A stretch of 64,000 nucleotides of DNA from Carpediemonas membranifera (lineage: Eukaryota > Fornicata). The stretch spans positions 496,001 to 560,000 of the forward strand of contig JAHDYR010000066.1 in the NCBI GenBank assembly GCA_019828565.1, given 5' to 3'. Numbering within the stretch: position 1 is the first letter of the stretch; each line of letters starts with the position of its first letter. Positions 28,292 to 39,024 of this stretch are shown one piece after another. Under the pieces are notes generated by a model. The model was not told where the DNA came from. It ran no database searches and worked only from the letters and a program-made list of their open reading frames with translations. The translations under genes and the position numbers were made by a program.

Positions 28292-28694
28292 GCAGCGGCA
28301 TCGCCCCGTCACTGTCCATATTACGTAAAGCTGCCGCTGTTACTTCGCGAGGACGGTGGTCTGTCTCTTCTGGCCGGTCCAGCTTGACATGAACATCCGG
28401 CATAGGGCTTGTGGCGGAGGCCTGTATATCTCCTACCGACTTTAGACGTGGGTAGTAGGAGACAGGGCAGTGTTGCGCAGGATAAAACACTTTGTTCGAC
28501 CCAACGAGCCTCGATTTATCTCGATCGATTTATGGTCGATTTATGTATGTGCATTATGTATTACGGAACCGGTCCCACCGGTCCAACACTGTCAGCGGCT
28601 CGACCTGGCTTAGAGCCCAGGAGCGGAGCAGCGAGATAACGTTCGCGAAACGGGCCTTATCCTGCACAATCTCTAGAAATCACTGCTCAGTTTC
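28292..28694. other. Intergenic region with solo hairpin repeat
   Basis: 403 bp holding the solo hairpin repeat at 28421-28503 and, after it, three CGATTTAT units (about 28511-28550). CCTTATCCTGCAC lies about 40 bp before the next start codon. No coding region recognised. Confidence 0.5.
28421..28503. repeat. Hairpin-forming repeat, solo copy 3
   Basis: TCTCCTAC (28429-28436) pairs perfectly with GTAGGAGA (28455-28462), a cleaner stem than in the Fanzor-borne copies. CCTG/CAGG closes it. The loop CGACTTTAGACGTGG is conserved, and the downstream CAGTGTTGCGCAG and GTTCGACCC (28494-28502) are kept. There is no Fanzor-like coding sequence next to it. Confidence 0.6.
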
Positions 28695-31600
28695 ATGGGA
28701 TACGCGTCAATTGCGAAGACGCGAACAATACTCAAGAACCGAGCAGATGCGAGAAAGCCCGACGAGAAGGGATTAAGTCGCCTTTCAGACGTCTACAAGT
28801 CTGCAGAGCACAGACATCTGTTTCAGAAGGACAAGATCACATGCGTGGAGAAGATGGTACGAAGAATTGATATGCTGGACGCAAAATACAAGGATATTAC
28901 CACGCTTTACCTGTCGAACAACCAGATCCGCAGTCTGACCGGCGTGGAGCAGTTCCTCCGCCTTGAAACCCTCTCCCTTGCAAACAACCGGATCGCTGAT
29001 CTCAACGAGCTCAGGAACCTCTCTTCTGTGCCATATCTCCGCAATCTGAACCTCGAGGGCAACCCGGTCGCGAGCCAGCCGCACTACCGCTCTCAGGCCA
29101 TCGCCCACTGCTCAACGAGGCTGGCCGTGCTCGACGGGAAGCAGGTCACGGACGCTGAGAGGAAGACAGCCGACGCCGTGGTCCGTAACGAGGCGTCGCT
29201 GTTCCGGCTGATGCTATCGAACCAGCTGCTCATCGACAGGCTCCACAGGGCCGTCGAGAAGATCGCCATGCACCGCCAGCTCGTCGCCGAGTTCAAGGTG
29301 CCCGGCAAGCCGCTCGTTATGACTGAACTGGAGCCCAAGCGCATCATTGAGCTGGCGCAGGCGGATCTGCAAGGGTCCGACGACTCCCTCAGGGACAGGG
29401 TCCGGAACGACATGCGGGCCCGGGCCGTGGAGGTCTGGCGGAAGAAGTACCCAAACGGGCTCGGCACCCGTAAGCGGCCGACGCTGACCGAGAGCTGGGA
29501 TCTGGCGTACAACGAGGTCATGACGCTCCAGCAGAAGGAGATGTCAGACCTGCTGGCTGAGCTCGACGGCGCCAAGGACGATATCCAGGTGTTCAACGCC
29601 AAGAATGAGGCCCGCGTTACCTCCCCAGACGGGCCCGAGGCCAAGCACCGCATGGAACGGGAGGCGCTCATCGGCGAGTACCAGAGCTCGGTCAAGAACC
29701 TGCAGCAGACGATCAGAGGGAGCAGGGTCGCCCCCCACGCCGCCCGGTCCCAGCCGGTGTCCCCCAAGCCGACGCCCCCGGTCCAGCGGGCCTGGTCTGC
29801 GGACGTCCGCACGGCGAGGGAGCCGGGGCAGGATCTGGGCAAGACGGTGCCCCCCTCCCGGCTGCGGTCGCTGCTGTCCCACGTGGATGTCCTGCCCGAC
29901 GAGTCGGACGCCCCGACCGCGTCGTCGACCACACTCACCCAGACGAGGGAGGTTGAGGTTCCCAACTCCCCCGCGACCCGCATCCCCCAGCCCCGGAGCC
30001 GGCCACGAGGTCCTGAGAACTCGGCCCCCAACCAGACGAACCAGACGGCACCTGCCGACACCGAGGAGGAGCTTGGCATGCTGCACGAGGCACTTGAGGC
30101 CGCGGCCCGGTACCAGGAGGAGCTCGAGACACGTCTGGAGGCCGCGTTCGGCGAGAGAGACAGCTTGAGGGTGGAGCTGGACGGTATCACGAGACAGCGC
30201 GGGTCGACTGCGCACCATCTCTCGGCCGTGCAGCAGGCCTGCGCGGACAAGGAGGCAGAGCTCGCGGGCATGCGGGCCGAGCTCATCCAGCTGAGGCAGA
30301 CGGCTGAGGCGGCGACGGCAGCGCTGGGGGAGGTCACGGACGATCGCGACTACCACCAGATGAAGGCCACCCGCTTCTGCTCGGAGCTGACGGAGATGGT
30401 CGACATGCGGCAGAAGGAGCAGCGCGCCGACGACCACGCCGCGGTCCTCGCCCTCCGCCACACTCTAGCGCGGTGGCGCCAACTCCCCGCCGTCTCGCTG
30501 CGGGCGGCCGCGGTGCGGTCGATGGCGGAAGAGAGGGCACACAGTATCGCCTTGGCCGCCGTGGGCGATGCCTTCGATGCCTGGCGCATCCTTCCCGCCC
30601 TAGCCCAGCACCACCGCGCCATGGCCACACAGGCCGAGCAGTTTCACCGGTATAGGATCTGCCGGGCAGCCCTCAGCTGTCTCAGGACACGTGCCGCTGA
30701 GGCTGAAGCAGAGGAGGAGGCTAGGCTGGCCGAGGCTGACGGCATCCGAATGGGCGTGGTGGCGGCCGGTTGTCTGCAGCGCTGGGCCAAATTCGTCGAG
30801 CTGAGAAGGATCAAGCGGCGCAACGAGAGACGCGCCTGCAAGTTCGAGCGTATCAGCACCACGGCGCGGGCCTTCGACACCTGGGACAAGGCCGCCGCTA
30901 AGGTCCAGCGCTGCCGCGCCATCGAGCAGACCGCCGTGGCCGCCCGCAACACAGACACGATGCGAGCGAGCCTCGACCTGTGGCGGGCCTACGCCGCCGC
31001 CCGGGCCCAGAAGAATGCGATGACCGCGCGTGCCCGGGATGTCCGGGCGGGCGTCCTCCTCGCCACGGCGCTGGGGGCCTGGCACATGCACCACGGGACG
31101 TACCAGGAGGCCGCCGCCAGGGCCCGGGACCACACGCAGGTCGAGGCCCGGACGGTGCTGCGGACATGGCGCGTGGCCGTCGAGACGCACAGGGCTGCTC
31201 GAGTGCAGACCAACGCCGCGGCTGTCACGTTCTGTAGACTCGAGCGAGCACAGGCCCGCGAGGCTCTGCATGCCTGGCGGTCCTGGGCCTGCACCCAGCG
31301 CCGCAACCGCGTTGCCGTTGCCAACATCGAGGCCAGGAGGACTGGTCGGGCTGTCCGGGAGGCCATGTCGCAGTGGAAGACGGGCCATCTGCGGGTGCTG
31401 TCGGGGCAGATGGCGTCTGTACGGGAGCGGACCGCGGCCCTGGCCGGCCAGATCGAGGTGACGGAGGCTAGATACGCGGACATCGAGATCGAGAACCTCC
31501 GTCTGATCGATCGGCTGCACGAGCTCAACTCCGAGGTGGCCGGGCTGCGGGCCGACCAAGACGCCGTGACCCGGGCCCGCGAGGACCAGGCCAAGGACCT

Positions 31601-32300
31601 CGACGCCGCCGTCCTCAGCGAGAGAGATGCCCAGCTCGAGGTGGAGATGCTCCGGAACACAAACCGGGCCCTGACCATGGAGGTCGACCGGCTGCACGGC
31701 GTCGTGGCCGAGCGGGACGAGGTGATCGCGTCGCACAGGGTGATCAGCGGGCTCGAGGCGAAGACCACGGACGACGCGCTGCTCGATGCTCAGTCTCGCC
31801 TCGCGGACGCCCTCCAGCAGGTCTCTGCCCTCAGAGAGGAGTTGTCTCGTGTAGAGGCGGCGGCGGACGTCAAGGTTGCCGACACCGTGCGGCAACTGGA
31901 TGAGGCGATGGACGTGACGGCCGACCTCAGACGCGTCATCGGAGACAAGGATGCCCAGCTGCGGCGCATGACACGCGAGGTCGACACGAAGGAGGATTCA
32001 ATCGAGCGGGCCACCCTCCGTCTCGAGGCGGCGCAGGGGACAATCATGGAGGAGATAGGGTCCCGCGACAGGATCATCGACAGACTCGCTCAGACGGCGA
32101 CGCTGCCAGATCCCCGGCCGGCCCTGGAGATGGCGGACATGCGGCCGGATAATGACCCGAACCAGAGCCGCAGCCAGGCGCGGGTGACGACGCGGCCAGC
32201 GGACTACACGATGGCGTCGGACTCGTACGGCGCGGCGCTCCAGTCGCAGATCAGCAGCCTGCACGAGAAGATTCTCAGCCGACTGCGTGAGAACATGTGA
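28695..32300 (+). CDS. LRR and coiled-coil protein with Sfi1-like repeats, centrosomal type
   Basis: 1,201 residues. An SDS22-type leucine-rich repeat block (about 60-160: ITTLYLSNNQIRSL, LETLSLANNRIADL, LRNLNLEGNPV) is capped as in centrosomal LRR proteins. A Pro/Ser-rich linker (about 330-455) follows. A middle region (about 575-900) has regularly spaced AL..W(R/K) units (TLARWRQL, AFDAWRI, TWRVAV, ALHAWRSWA, MSQWK), which is the centrin-binding Sfi1-like pattern. The last 300 residues are coiled coil. A basal-body or centrosome scaffold is the likely role, by analogy with LRRCC1/VFL1 and Sfi1. The combination of both modules in one chain is noteworthy. Confidence 0.72.
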   Translation: MGYASIAKTRTILKNRADARKPDEKGLSRLSDVYKSAEHRHLFQKDKITCVEKMVRRIDMLDAKYKDITTLYLSNNQIRSLTGVEQFLRLETLSLANNRIADLNELRNLSSVPYLRNLNLEGNPVASQPHYRSQAIAHCSTRLAVLDGKQVTDAERKTADAVVRNEASLFRLMLSNQLLIDRLHRAVEKIAMHRQLVAEFKVPGKPLVMTELEPKRIIELAQADLQGSDDSLRDRVRNDMRARAVEVWRKKYPNGLGTRKRPTLTESWDLAYNEVMTLQQKEMSDLLAELDGAKDDIQVFNAKNEARVTSPDGPEAKHRMEREALIGEYQSSVKNLQQTIRGSRVAPHAARSQPVSPKPTPPVQRAWSADVRTAREPGQDLGKTVPPSRLRSLLSHVDVLPDESDAPTASSTTLTQTREVEVPNSPATRIPQPRSRPRGPENSAPNQTNQTAPADTEEELGMLHEALEAAARYQEELETRLEAAFGERDSLRVELDGITRQRGSTAHHLSAVQQACADKEAELAGMRAELIQLRQTAEAATAALGEVTDDRDYHQMKATRFCSELTEMVDMRQKEQRADDHAAVLALRHTLARWRQLPAVSLRAAAVRSMAEERAHSIALAAVGDAFDAWRILPALAQHHRAMATQAEQFHRYRICRAALSCLRTRAAEAEAEEEARLAEADGIRMGVVAAGCLQRWAKFVELRRIKRRNERRACKFERISTTARAFDTWDKAAAKVQRCRAIEQTAVAARNTDTMRASLDLWRAYAAARAQKNAMTARARDVRAGVLLATALGAWHMHHGTYQEAAARARDHTQVEARTVLRTWRVAVETHRAARVQTNAAAVTFCRLERAQAREALHAWRSWACTQRRNRVAVANIEARRTGRAVREAMSQWKTGHLRVLSGQMASVRERTAALAGQIEVTEARYADIEIENLRLIDRLHELNSEVAGLRADQDAVTRAREDQAKDLDAAVLSERDAQLEVEMLRNTNRALTMEVDRLHGVVAERDEVIASHRVISGLEAKTTDDALLDAQSRLADALQQVSALREELSRVEAAADVKVADTVRQLDEAMDVTADLRRVIGDKDAQLRRMTREVDTKEDSIERATLRLEAAQGTIMEEIGSRDRIIDRLAQTATLPDPRPALEMADMRPDNDPNQSRSQARVTTRPADYTMASDSYGAALQSQISSLHEKILSRLRENM

Positions 32301-32611
32301 GCTGGCCCAGTCTGTCATGTCAGTGTTGTAAAAAAGTCTCAGTAGCACGGGCAGGTGACGTTGTTGCCTGACCCACGTCGATTTACGCGAATACATACAT
32401 GAATGTGTTTCGACCACATCGGGCCGTCTGCCGAGGGCGCAGCTATGCTTTCGGGTCGGTGATAAAAACTTGTCATCCGGGCGATGCAGATGGCGATCAG
32501 CTGTTACAGGGCTGCGGGGGACCTGCACTTGCAGCGACTGGCAGCCTGCGTCTGAGATTCCCACGCATATTCTGCGACGGCACAGTTTTCAAGGCGAAGA
32601 GAGATCAACCT
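32301..32611. other. Intergenic region before Tmc-like gene 2
   Basis: 311 bp. An ATG at 32399 is in frame with exon 1 of the next gene but would add a 71-residue Arg/Cys-rich leader unlike a native N-terminus, so I leave it out. Nothing else recognised. Confidence 0.4.
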
Positions 32612-35600
32612 ATGGATGAGCTTGAGGGTGGCATGTCAGCTGAAATGATGTCACCGCTATCATCCGATGCCTCTCTGTCGACTAGATCCGACAAATTGAG
32701 GCATTCTGTCGATCCTAACGAATTATTCCGCACAGCTCTTGGTTTGGCCCTCACATGCTCTCATTCTTACTCTAGATGACATATTTGGCTCATATATGCT
32801 ATCACCACCACTATTAGCCAAGCATATTGACCGACTCACGACGTTCTTGTCCGTTGTTCCGTGGACATTCGGAAAGAGCGGCCAAACGGTGCAAACGCTG
32901 TTCGATATGAACAGGATGAACATCCTCATCACCAAGATGAGCGAGCACATGGCCGCACACGCCGCAGTGTGCACCAACCAGGGCGAGGTGCTGACGAAGT
33001 CGCCGCTCCCCCCAGTCCTTGAGTGCATCGGGTCCACCGTGGAGGGCACGGAGTGGATCCAGAAGACCGTGCAGCGCCACAGCGCCATCGCCCTCCACAC
33101 TCCCACCCTTGGCCAGACCCTGGATGCCATGCACTCGATCTCTGCGTCCATTCATGTTGAAGGCATGATCATCGGCAGTCTCAACGTGTTGGGCGTCGTT
33201 GTGCGGGAGATGATGAACGAAAATACCGAGGAGGAGGTCTCGAGGATCGCCGCTAAGTTTGGCTGCGACTCCGTTGATGCCGTCACTGCCTTCCACGATA
33301 CTCAGCCACGGCCTGCCAGCGACGTCACAACCCTCATTGATTCTGTGGGCGTTGTTGCGGCGTATCTATCCCGCATTGCCTCGCACAACCGAGACTCACG
33401 GCTAAGCTTCCAAGCCGCCCAGATGCGGGGCAACGGCGATCGCGTACGGCCCCGCTTCACGATGCTGTCCCCGTTGAACATCCCGCTTGTGGTCCACGCA
33501 CTCCTGTTCTCTCCGTCGACGTCGATGCTCCCGCCCGTCGTCGACGCCGTGTGCTCGCTGCTCCCGATCGCCCAGCTCGCCATTGGGATGCTCCTCACGG
33601 CCCTTATGTTCACAACAGCCTCAGATCCGACGCTGTTCAAGGTAGTCGCCGCCATCGGGCTGCCCGGTGCCCTGCCCGGCCAGGATGTCAGGCAGACATG
33701 GGGTCATATCCTCGTCGTACTCGTGCCGACCCTGGCCATGTTCGCCCTCAACGTGTTTGGCCTCGTCGCCATACGCACGAAGCAAGACATGTGCCTCGAC
33801 CGCATACGAACCGCCAACGCCGCCAACCTCCGTCTGGCGCTCCTCGCCGCCATCCTCGTGCCGTCCATGGCCGCCTCGATCGCCCAGATCCCTGTACGGA
33901 TCGCGACGTCGTCGAACACCTCCCCAGGCTTCATCGCTGGCGAGGTGGCGGCGCTGGTAGTTGGTCTCGGCCTGCTGCTGTTGCTCGCGGTCCTCGTCGT
34001 GCTGGTGTCGATGGTTGTCGCCGTCCCTCCTGCCAACCGCGCCATCCGCATGCTTGACCTGGCTGGTCTCTGGCTTCTTATCTTCCTTGCAGCGTGTCTG
34101 GCGGCAGGCGGCATCGGGGCGCACTCCACTTCAATGGCCAGTCTGCCCCGCGTGTGGGCGGTCCTGCTGGCCGTTTACAAGCTAGCACTGCCCGCCATGG
34201 CCGTCGTAGTGTCGTCTACAGCCGTGGTCGCCGTGCTGTGGCGCGTCCCTTCGACGTACGAAGTCGTTAACACCGTCATGGCCGCCGTCTGCGGGCTCCT
34301 ACTCGCCTTCAGCCTGCTCGACCTCGCCGCGTCCGTCTCCGTCGCGATGGGGGCGGCCACGGCCTTCGACGAGGAGGACCAGACCCCCGTGGCCGCCCCC
34401 ATGCTCGTCCTGCTGGGGCTAGTGGCGCCGCTGCCTTTCCTGGCGATGGCCGCGACGTACATCAGGGTCAGATACGCCGAGCTCTTGACGTTCTCGCACA
34501 TCTTCGGCGGCGGGGCGGACTTGAGAACGAAGGCGAGGCTGCTGCGGACGGCCGTCATCAATCCGACCAAACGCCGCGAGTACATCAACCGCATTGTCGC
34601 AGAGCGCACCTTCACACTCTCCCAACCCGACCTGAAGTCTATCTCGCGTGTCAATCTCAAGATCGGCGTGCGTTCGCTGCTCCACCCGCCGTTCTCGCAG
34701 TTTGGCTACCACGGCATCACCCCCGAGGCCGCGGAGAGCCTCACCGTCATCGCCAACGTGCTTCTGAGCCGCGGCATCGCCCAGTTCCCCGACCACGACC
34801 TCTTCTTCCGCATGGTGCAGCTTTACGTCGCCACAATGACGAGCGAGTCGATCACCACGGCAGCCGCCCTGCTGCAGACCATCACCAAGGAGCACCTCGC
34901 CACACAGAGGCCCGACCACGCGCTGTACGCCTTTGCAATGAGCAACCATCTAGAGTTCCAGCGCTGTGTGTTCGCGCTTGGCGGTGTGGAGAACGCGGCC
35001 AAGTACGTGGAGGTCGAGATCGGCCTCAGTACCGCGCGGAAGCTGCACTACCGCGCGCTGCAGGCCATGACGGACTTCTGGACGCTGCTACTGCGTCGGA
35101 ACCCCGATATCCATGCCGTTGTGCACCAGGCACACGCAGTCGGCCGCTGCGTCCAGCAGGCGGAGAAGACGTACCACCGCCTGTTCCGGCGACACCGCGC
35201 AAATCCAGTCGTCCGGGAGTGGTACGCGGCCTTCGCAGCGTCTGTCCTCCGCGACGAGAAGACTGCACACAACGTCAGGTCAAACAAGGACGGCGTGGCG
35301 TCTACGGCCTCGCATTCGGTGTCGTCAGACGCGACACCGTACAAGCTGCGGCCCGGGGAGTACCAGCAGCGGACGACGGTGGTGACCATGGCGCGGTCCG
35401 TCACCGTGATCATGGTCTGCAACGTGCTGCTCCTCATCGTCACCGCAGCGTTCAGCGTCATCCTCTTCGAACTCGTCAAAGCGAAGCAGTCGGTACTGAC
35501 CGACATCCAGGACGCCTTCTACGCCACCCAGGTCGGCGCCCTGTCTGTCTCCATGGGGCACGCCGACCCCGCCATCGCCGCGACCCTCTACCCGGACATC

Positions 35601-38525
35601 AGCGGGTCTCTCGCTGACGCCGCGGACACCATCCAGGGGGCGCTGGACCCGTTGGCCAGAGCGGACGGCTGGTCGACGATGTCGGTGGCCACGCGGGCTG
35701 TCAGCGAGCCCAGCAAGACGCGCTTCGTCAGCCATGAGAAATGGACCGTCCTCAGCAGCATTGCCACGAGTATGGCGCTGCTGAGTGAGGCAGACGGCAG
35801 CACGGAGATCCGGGAGCTGGCCGAGGCGACCGTCCGGGACAACGGACTTTACATGGTCGCCCCGGCCTTCGCGGGGATGCTCGGGAGCCTCGTCGAGGAC
35901 ACCAACACGCTCCTGATCACCGCGTCCATCGTCCTGGGCGCAGTGGTTGTCATCCAGGCGACTGTGATCATTGTGACCGCGATGTGGCTCGTCAACAGGT
36001 CGTTCACCTCAATCGCCAACGTGTCGGATGACTCCCTCGTCGTCTGTCTTGACGCCACGCGGCTACAGGTCAAGAAGCAGCTCCGGGCTGTACACTTTGC
36101 CAAGATACGCATCAAGGACTTCGACGCCGACATCGACGACTTCATGCCGGGGCAGTCCCAGGCCTCGACGATCAACTCACCAGCCTCCATGGTTGTCGAC
36201 GTCGTTCACACGAAGGTCCAACCGCAGCCCCTTGACTTCAGCGAGGTCTCGGACCTCCAGATATACACACGCCGCTTCGACGACTCCGAGGCCAGCGACT
36301 CATCCTCGGAGTCGAGCTCCAGTGCGGTCAGCGGCCTCAACGTCCCCCTGCTTGGCCGCTTCTTCCGGCGGGCCCCGAACAAGTCGCTGTCGGCCGGCGT
36401 TGTTGTGAGCTCCTTGCTGGTGTGCACGCTGGTGCTGGTGATCGGGCTCATTGTCGCCCAGTACAACTGGTACGGCTCGACTGCCGAGGCTCATCGCGTG
36501 ACAACGGGCCTGCTCCACACGGGCCTGATCGTCGTGGTTAACGAGTTCATGCTCTTCAAGCACGCCATGAACCGCTTCGTCATGACGGGGACGGCCGATG
36601 CGTTCAATGAAGTGGAGACGCTGCTGAGGACAGCAGATCCGAGCTACATAACCCGCCACGTACACACGATCTACTGCCCCTTCGCGGAGCTCGAAAGCGT
36701 CAACGACATTTCGACGTACCTCGCAGACACATATCTGCCCAACGTCGCCCTCACCCTCGCAGCATGGTCCTACGGGTTCACCACAGGCCTGGTAGACCTT
36801 ACAAATGAGAGCTGGAACGTTACCGCGGAGACCAAGCGCGTCGCCGACCGTGCACTTTACGACCGTGCCAACTGGTACACGAACGCAACCGCAGACGCCG
36901 CGGCGTCCCCCGAAAGCCAGCTTAACATCTCTAAGGCCGTCGCGTTCGACGAGATGACTTCAGAGATCGGGGCGAACATCTTCTCCACGGCGGAGGACAT
37001 CGTCGTCGCCGCCCGAGACTTCGCGACCGAGCTGCATACCAGGCCGTGGCTGACCATCTTCGTGTTCAGCACCTGCCTGCTGCTATTTGTCGGGCTGAAT
37101 GTCATTCTGGGCGCCGTAGTGGCGTACACGACGCCCAAGAACACGATCATCCACGGCATGATACTGACGACGATCACGGTCAGTCTCGTGGCGCTCGTCT
37201 TCGTGCTGATGCCCGCCTTCTTCTATAGCACCCAGGCGGACAACATGAAGGCGCTGGCGGCCATCATCCGGTTCTTCATGGGCCGATACGACTACATCAG
37301 CAACGCCGAGGCCTTCGTGTTCAACGCCGACCTCCCCATCGACGCCGTCGTGCGGGATAAGGACATCGTCATCGACACTCGGCTGGATGTAGACGACCTC
37401 GGCATCCAGGTGGACAGGCTGTTTGCGGAGGTGTGCACTGCGCTGAACATCTCGCTGGTCCTATCGGCCAAGGCCACAGGCCGCGAGGTTACATCCGACC
37501 TCGACAACTACACGTGGGATGTCTCGGGTGGCAGGGCCCAGGACGTCGGCCGATACACCAACCGGACGTACGATACGGCCCAGTCGGACGAGTACATGCT
37601 CGCGATGGCGTACGCCGTGCTTACGGACACCGTGATGATGGTCGACTTCCGGGCTTTCGTCGGGATGGTCACAGATCAGACGGCTGAGTTCACCAAGACC
37701 ATAGAAGACCAGTTCGACGCGTATGCCACCGCCATGCTAGTCAGCACGGCTGGCACTGAGGCCTGCTTAACTGTCATCGCGGTGCTGCTCGTCTTCGGGA
37801 TCGTCCCCACCGCCGTCCTGACGAAGGGATCCCTCGGCATCCACCGCACAACGGTCTCCCGCCGCCGCCGCATCCTCAAGAGCGCGTATCGCCGGTTCCT
37901 GACGTCCCTTGTGGCCGTGGTGGTGTGCGTGACAGCCGTCATCCTGGCCATCATCGTCGTCATCTTCGTCTTCTTCACGGCACACTCAAGCCTGATGCAG
38001 TACCTCGCCGCGGTCACACCCGCCGCACCCCTCGCCCTCAACGTCTTGGCCCGTCTCACAGCCCTCGTGGAGGACAGACCGGCCGCCATCCGCCACACGG
38101 CGGAGCTCGCGGACACCATAAGCGACCTGGAGGCCATCATTGCTGATCTGTCGCCGTCGGCCGCCGGCATCATTCCTTATGTCGTGTTCGAGGGCACCGG
38201 GGCCTACACCACGGCCATCTCGGCCCTGAACGCCCTCATCACGGCCGTGGACGTGTCCGACCCTGTGATCAGCGAGGACATCGCATCGACGGCCGTTGAT
38301 GCGGCCAAAGCCATCTTCGACCTATTCTCCAGCCGGCAGAGCACGTTCGGCTGGCTGGTCTCGGTCGAGGAGTACGGCCTGTTGACCGTGTGCACGGGCT
38401 TCCTGTGCGCCGTCGTCCTGCTGTACTTGGTCGCCATGCAGCTGTTGATCTCAAGGCTGTCGGCATACAGCCGGGTGCTGCCGATGATGCAGAGCCACCT
38501 CGAGATCCAACGCCGGCAGCAGTGA
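32612..38525 (+). CDS. Giant Tmc-like (tiny macrocysts) multi-pass membrane protein 2, one intron
   Basis: Exons 32612-32741 and 32776-38525 give 1,959 residues. The 34-bp intron at 32742-32775 (GTTTGG...TACTCTAG) joins ELFRTALD to DIFGSYML; without it exon 2 has no ATG near its start. After a hydrophobic N-terminal half with several TM helices comes a cytoplasmic TPR-like domain (about 660-880: GITPEAAESLTVIANVLLSRG, LEFQRCVFALGGVENAAKYVEVEIGL, ALQAMTDFWTLLLR, AEKTYHRLFRRHRANPVVREWYAAFAASVLRDEKTA). This is the clearest Tmc signature in the window. Several TM pairs with helical ectodomains follow, similar to the protein at 4749-10052. A sensory or mechanosensory role is inference. Confidence 0.75.
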
Positions 38526-39024
38526 CATAGTATGCACATACCATTTTATAAACTAATCAATTGATTGAGCGCACTTAAAGCATTCCGAATCGGCATTTAC
38601 ATCTGAGACGCACGCCACCGCCTCTGATCAGCAGACACTCTGTTAGTGCCCCGCACCCGCATCCTCGCACGTCCCCTGTTGCTCGATGACAGCCCAGCGA
38701 TACGCGTGGACTAGTGCTTATTCGTGGGTAGGTTGGTGCTCTCGGTTGAGGAGACCGTACAGCCCATCACTGCCCCCCCAACGACTTGATGTTTGTTACA
38801 GCTGTCCACGAAGAAGACGCTTTGTGGAAGCTCTGGAGAAGACGATCTCCCTACCGACTTAAGATGTGACTAGTAGGAGGGAGACAGGGCAGTGTTGCGC
38901 AGTATATAAATCTCATATAAAACCTGATATAAAACAGGTGCCTATCCTGCGTGTCAAACATCGTATGCGGGATGACATGGTGTAACTTAGCTACGAACTG
39001 ACACGCTACGGTGTATACACACCA
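38526..39024. other. Intergenic region with solo hairpin repeat
   Basis: About 500 bp. It contains the hairpin repeat at 38788-38903, then TATATAAA and two ATATAAAAC units, then GCCTATCCTGCGT about 75 bp before the next ATG. No gene recognised. Confidence 0.5.
38788..38903. repeat. Hairpin-forming repeat, solo copy 4
   Basis: Matches the Fanzor-borne copies from TTGATGTTTG through GTTGCGCAGT, with an 8-bp gap. The outer stem is GCTCTG (38830-38835) with CAGGGC (38885-38890), where a C-to-T change leaves a G-U pair. CCTAC/GTAGG and TCTC/GAGA are kept. The GTTCGACCC tail is missing; the copy runs into TATATAAA. Confidence 0.6.

Noticed and set aside
32399-32779. Separate small gene before Tmc-like protein 2
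   Set aside because: Its end is exon 1 of the Tmc-like gene; removing the 34-bp intron joins the two frames cleanly.
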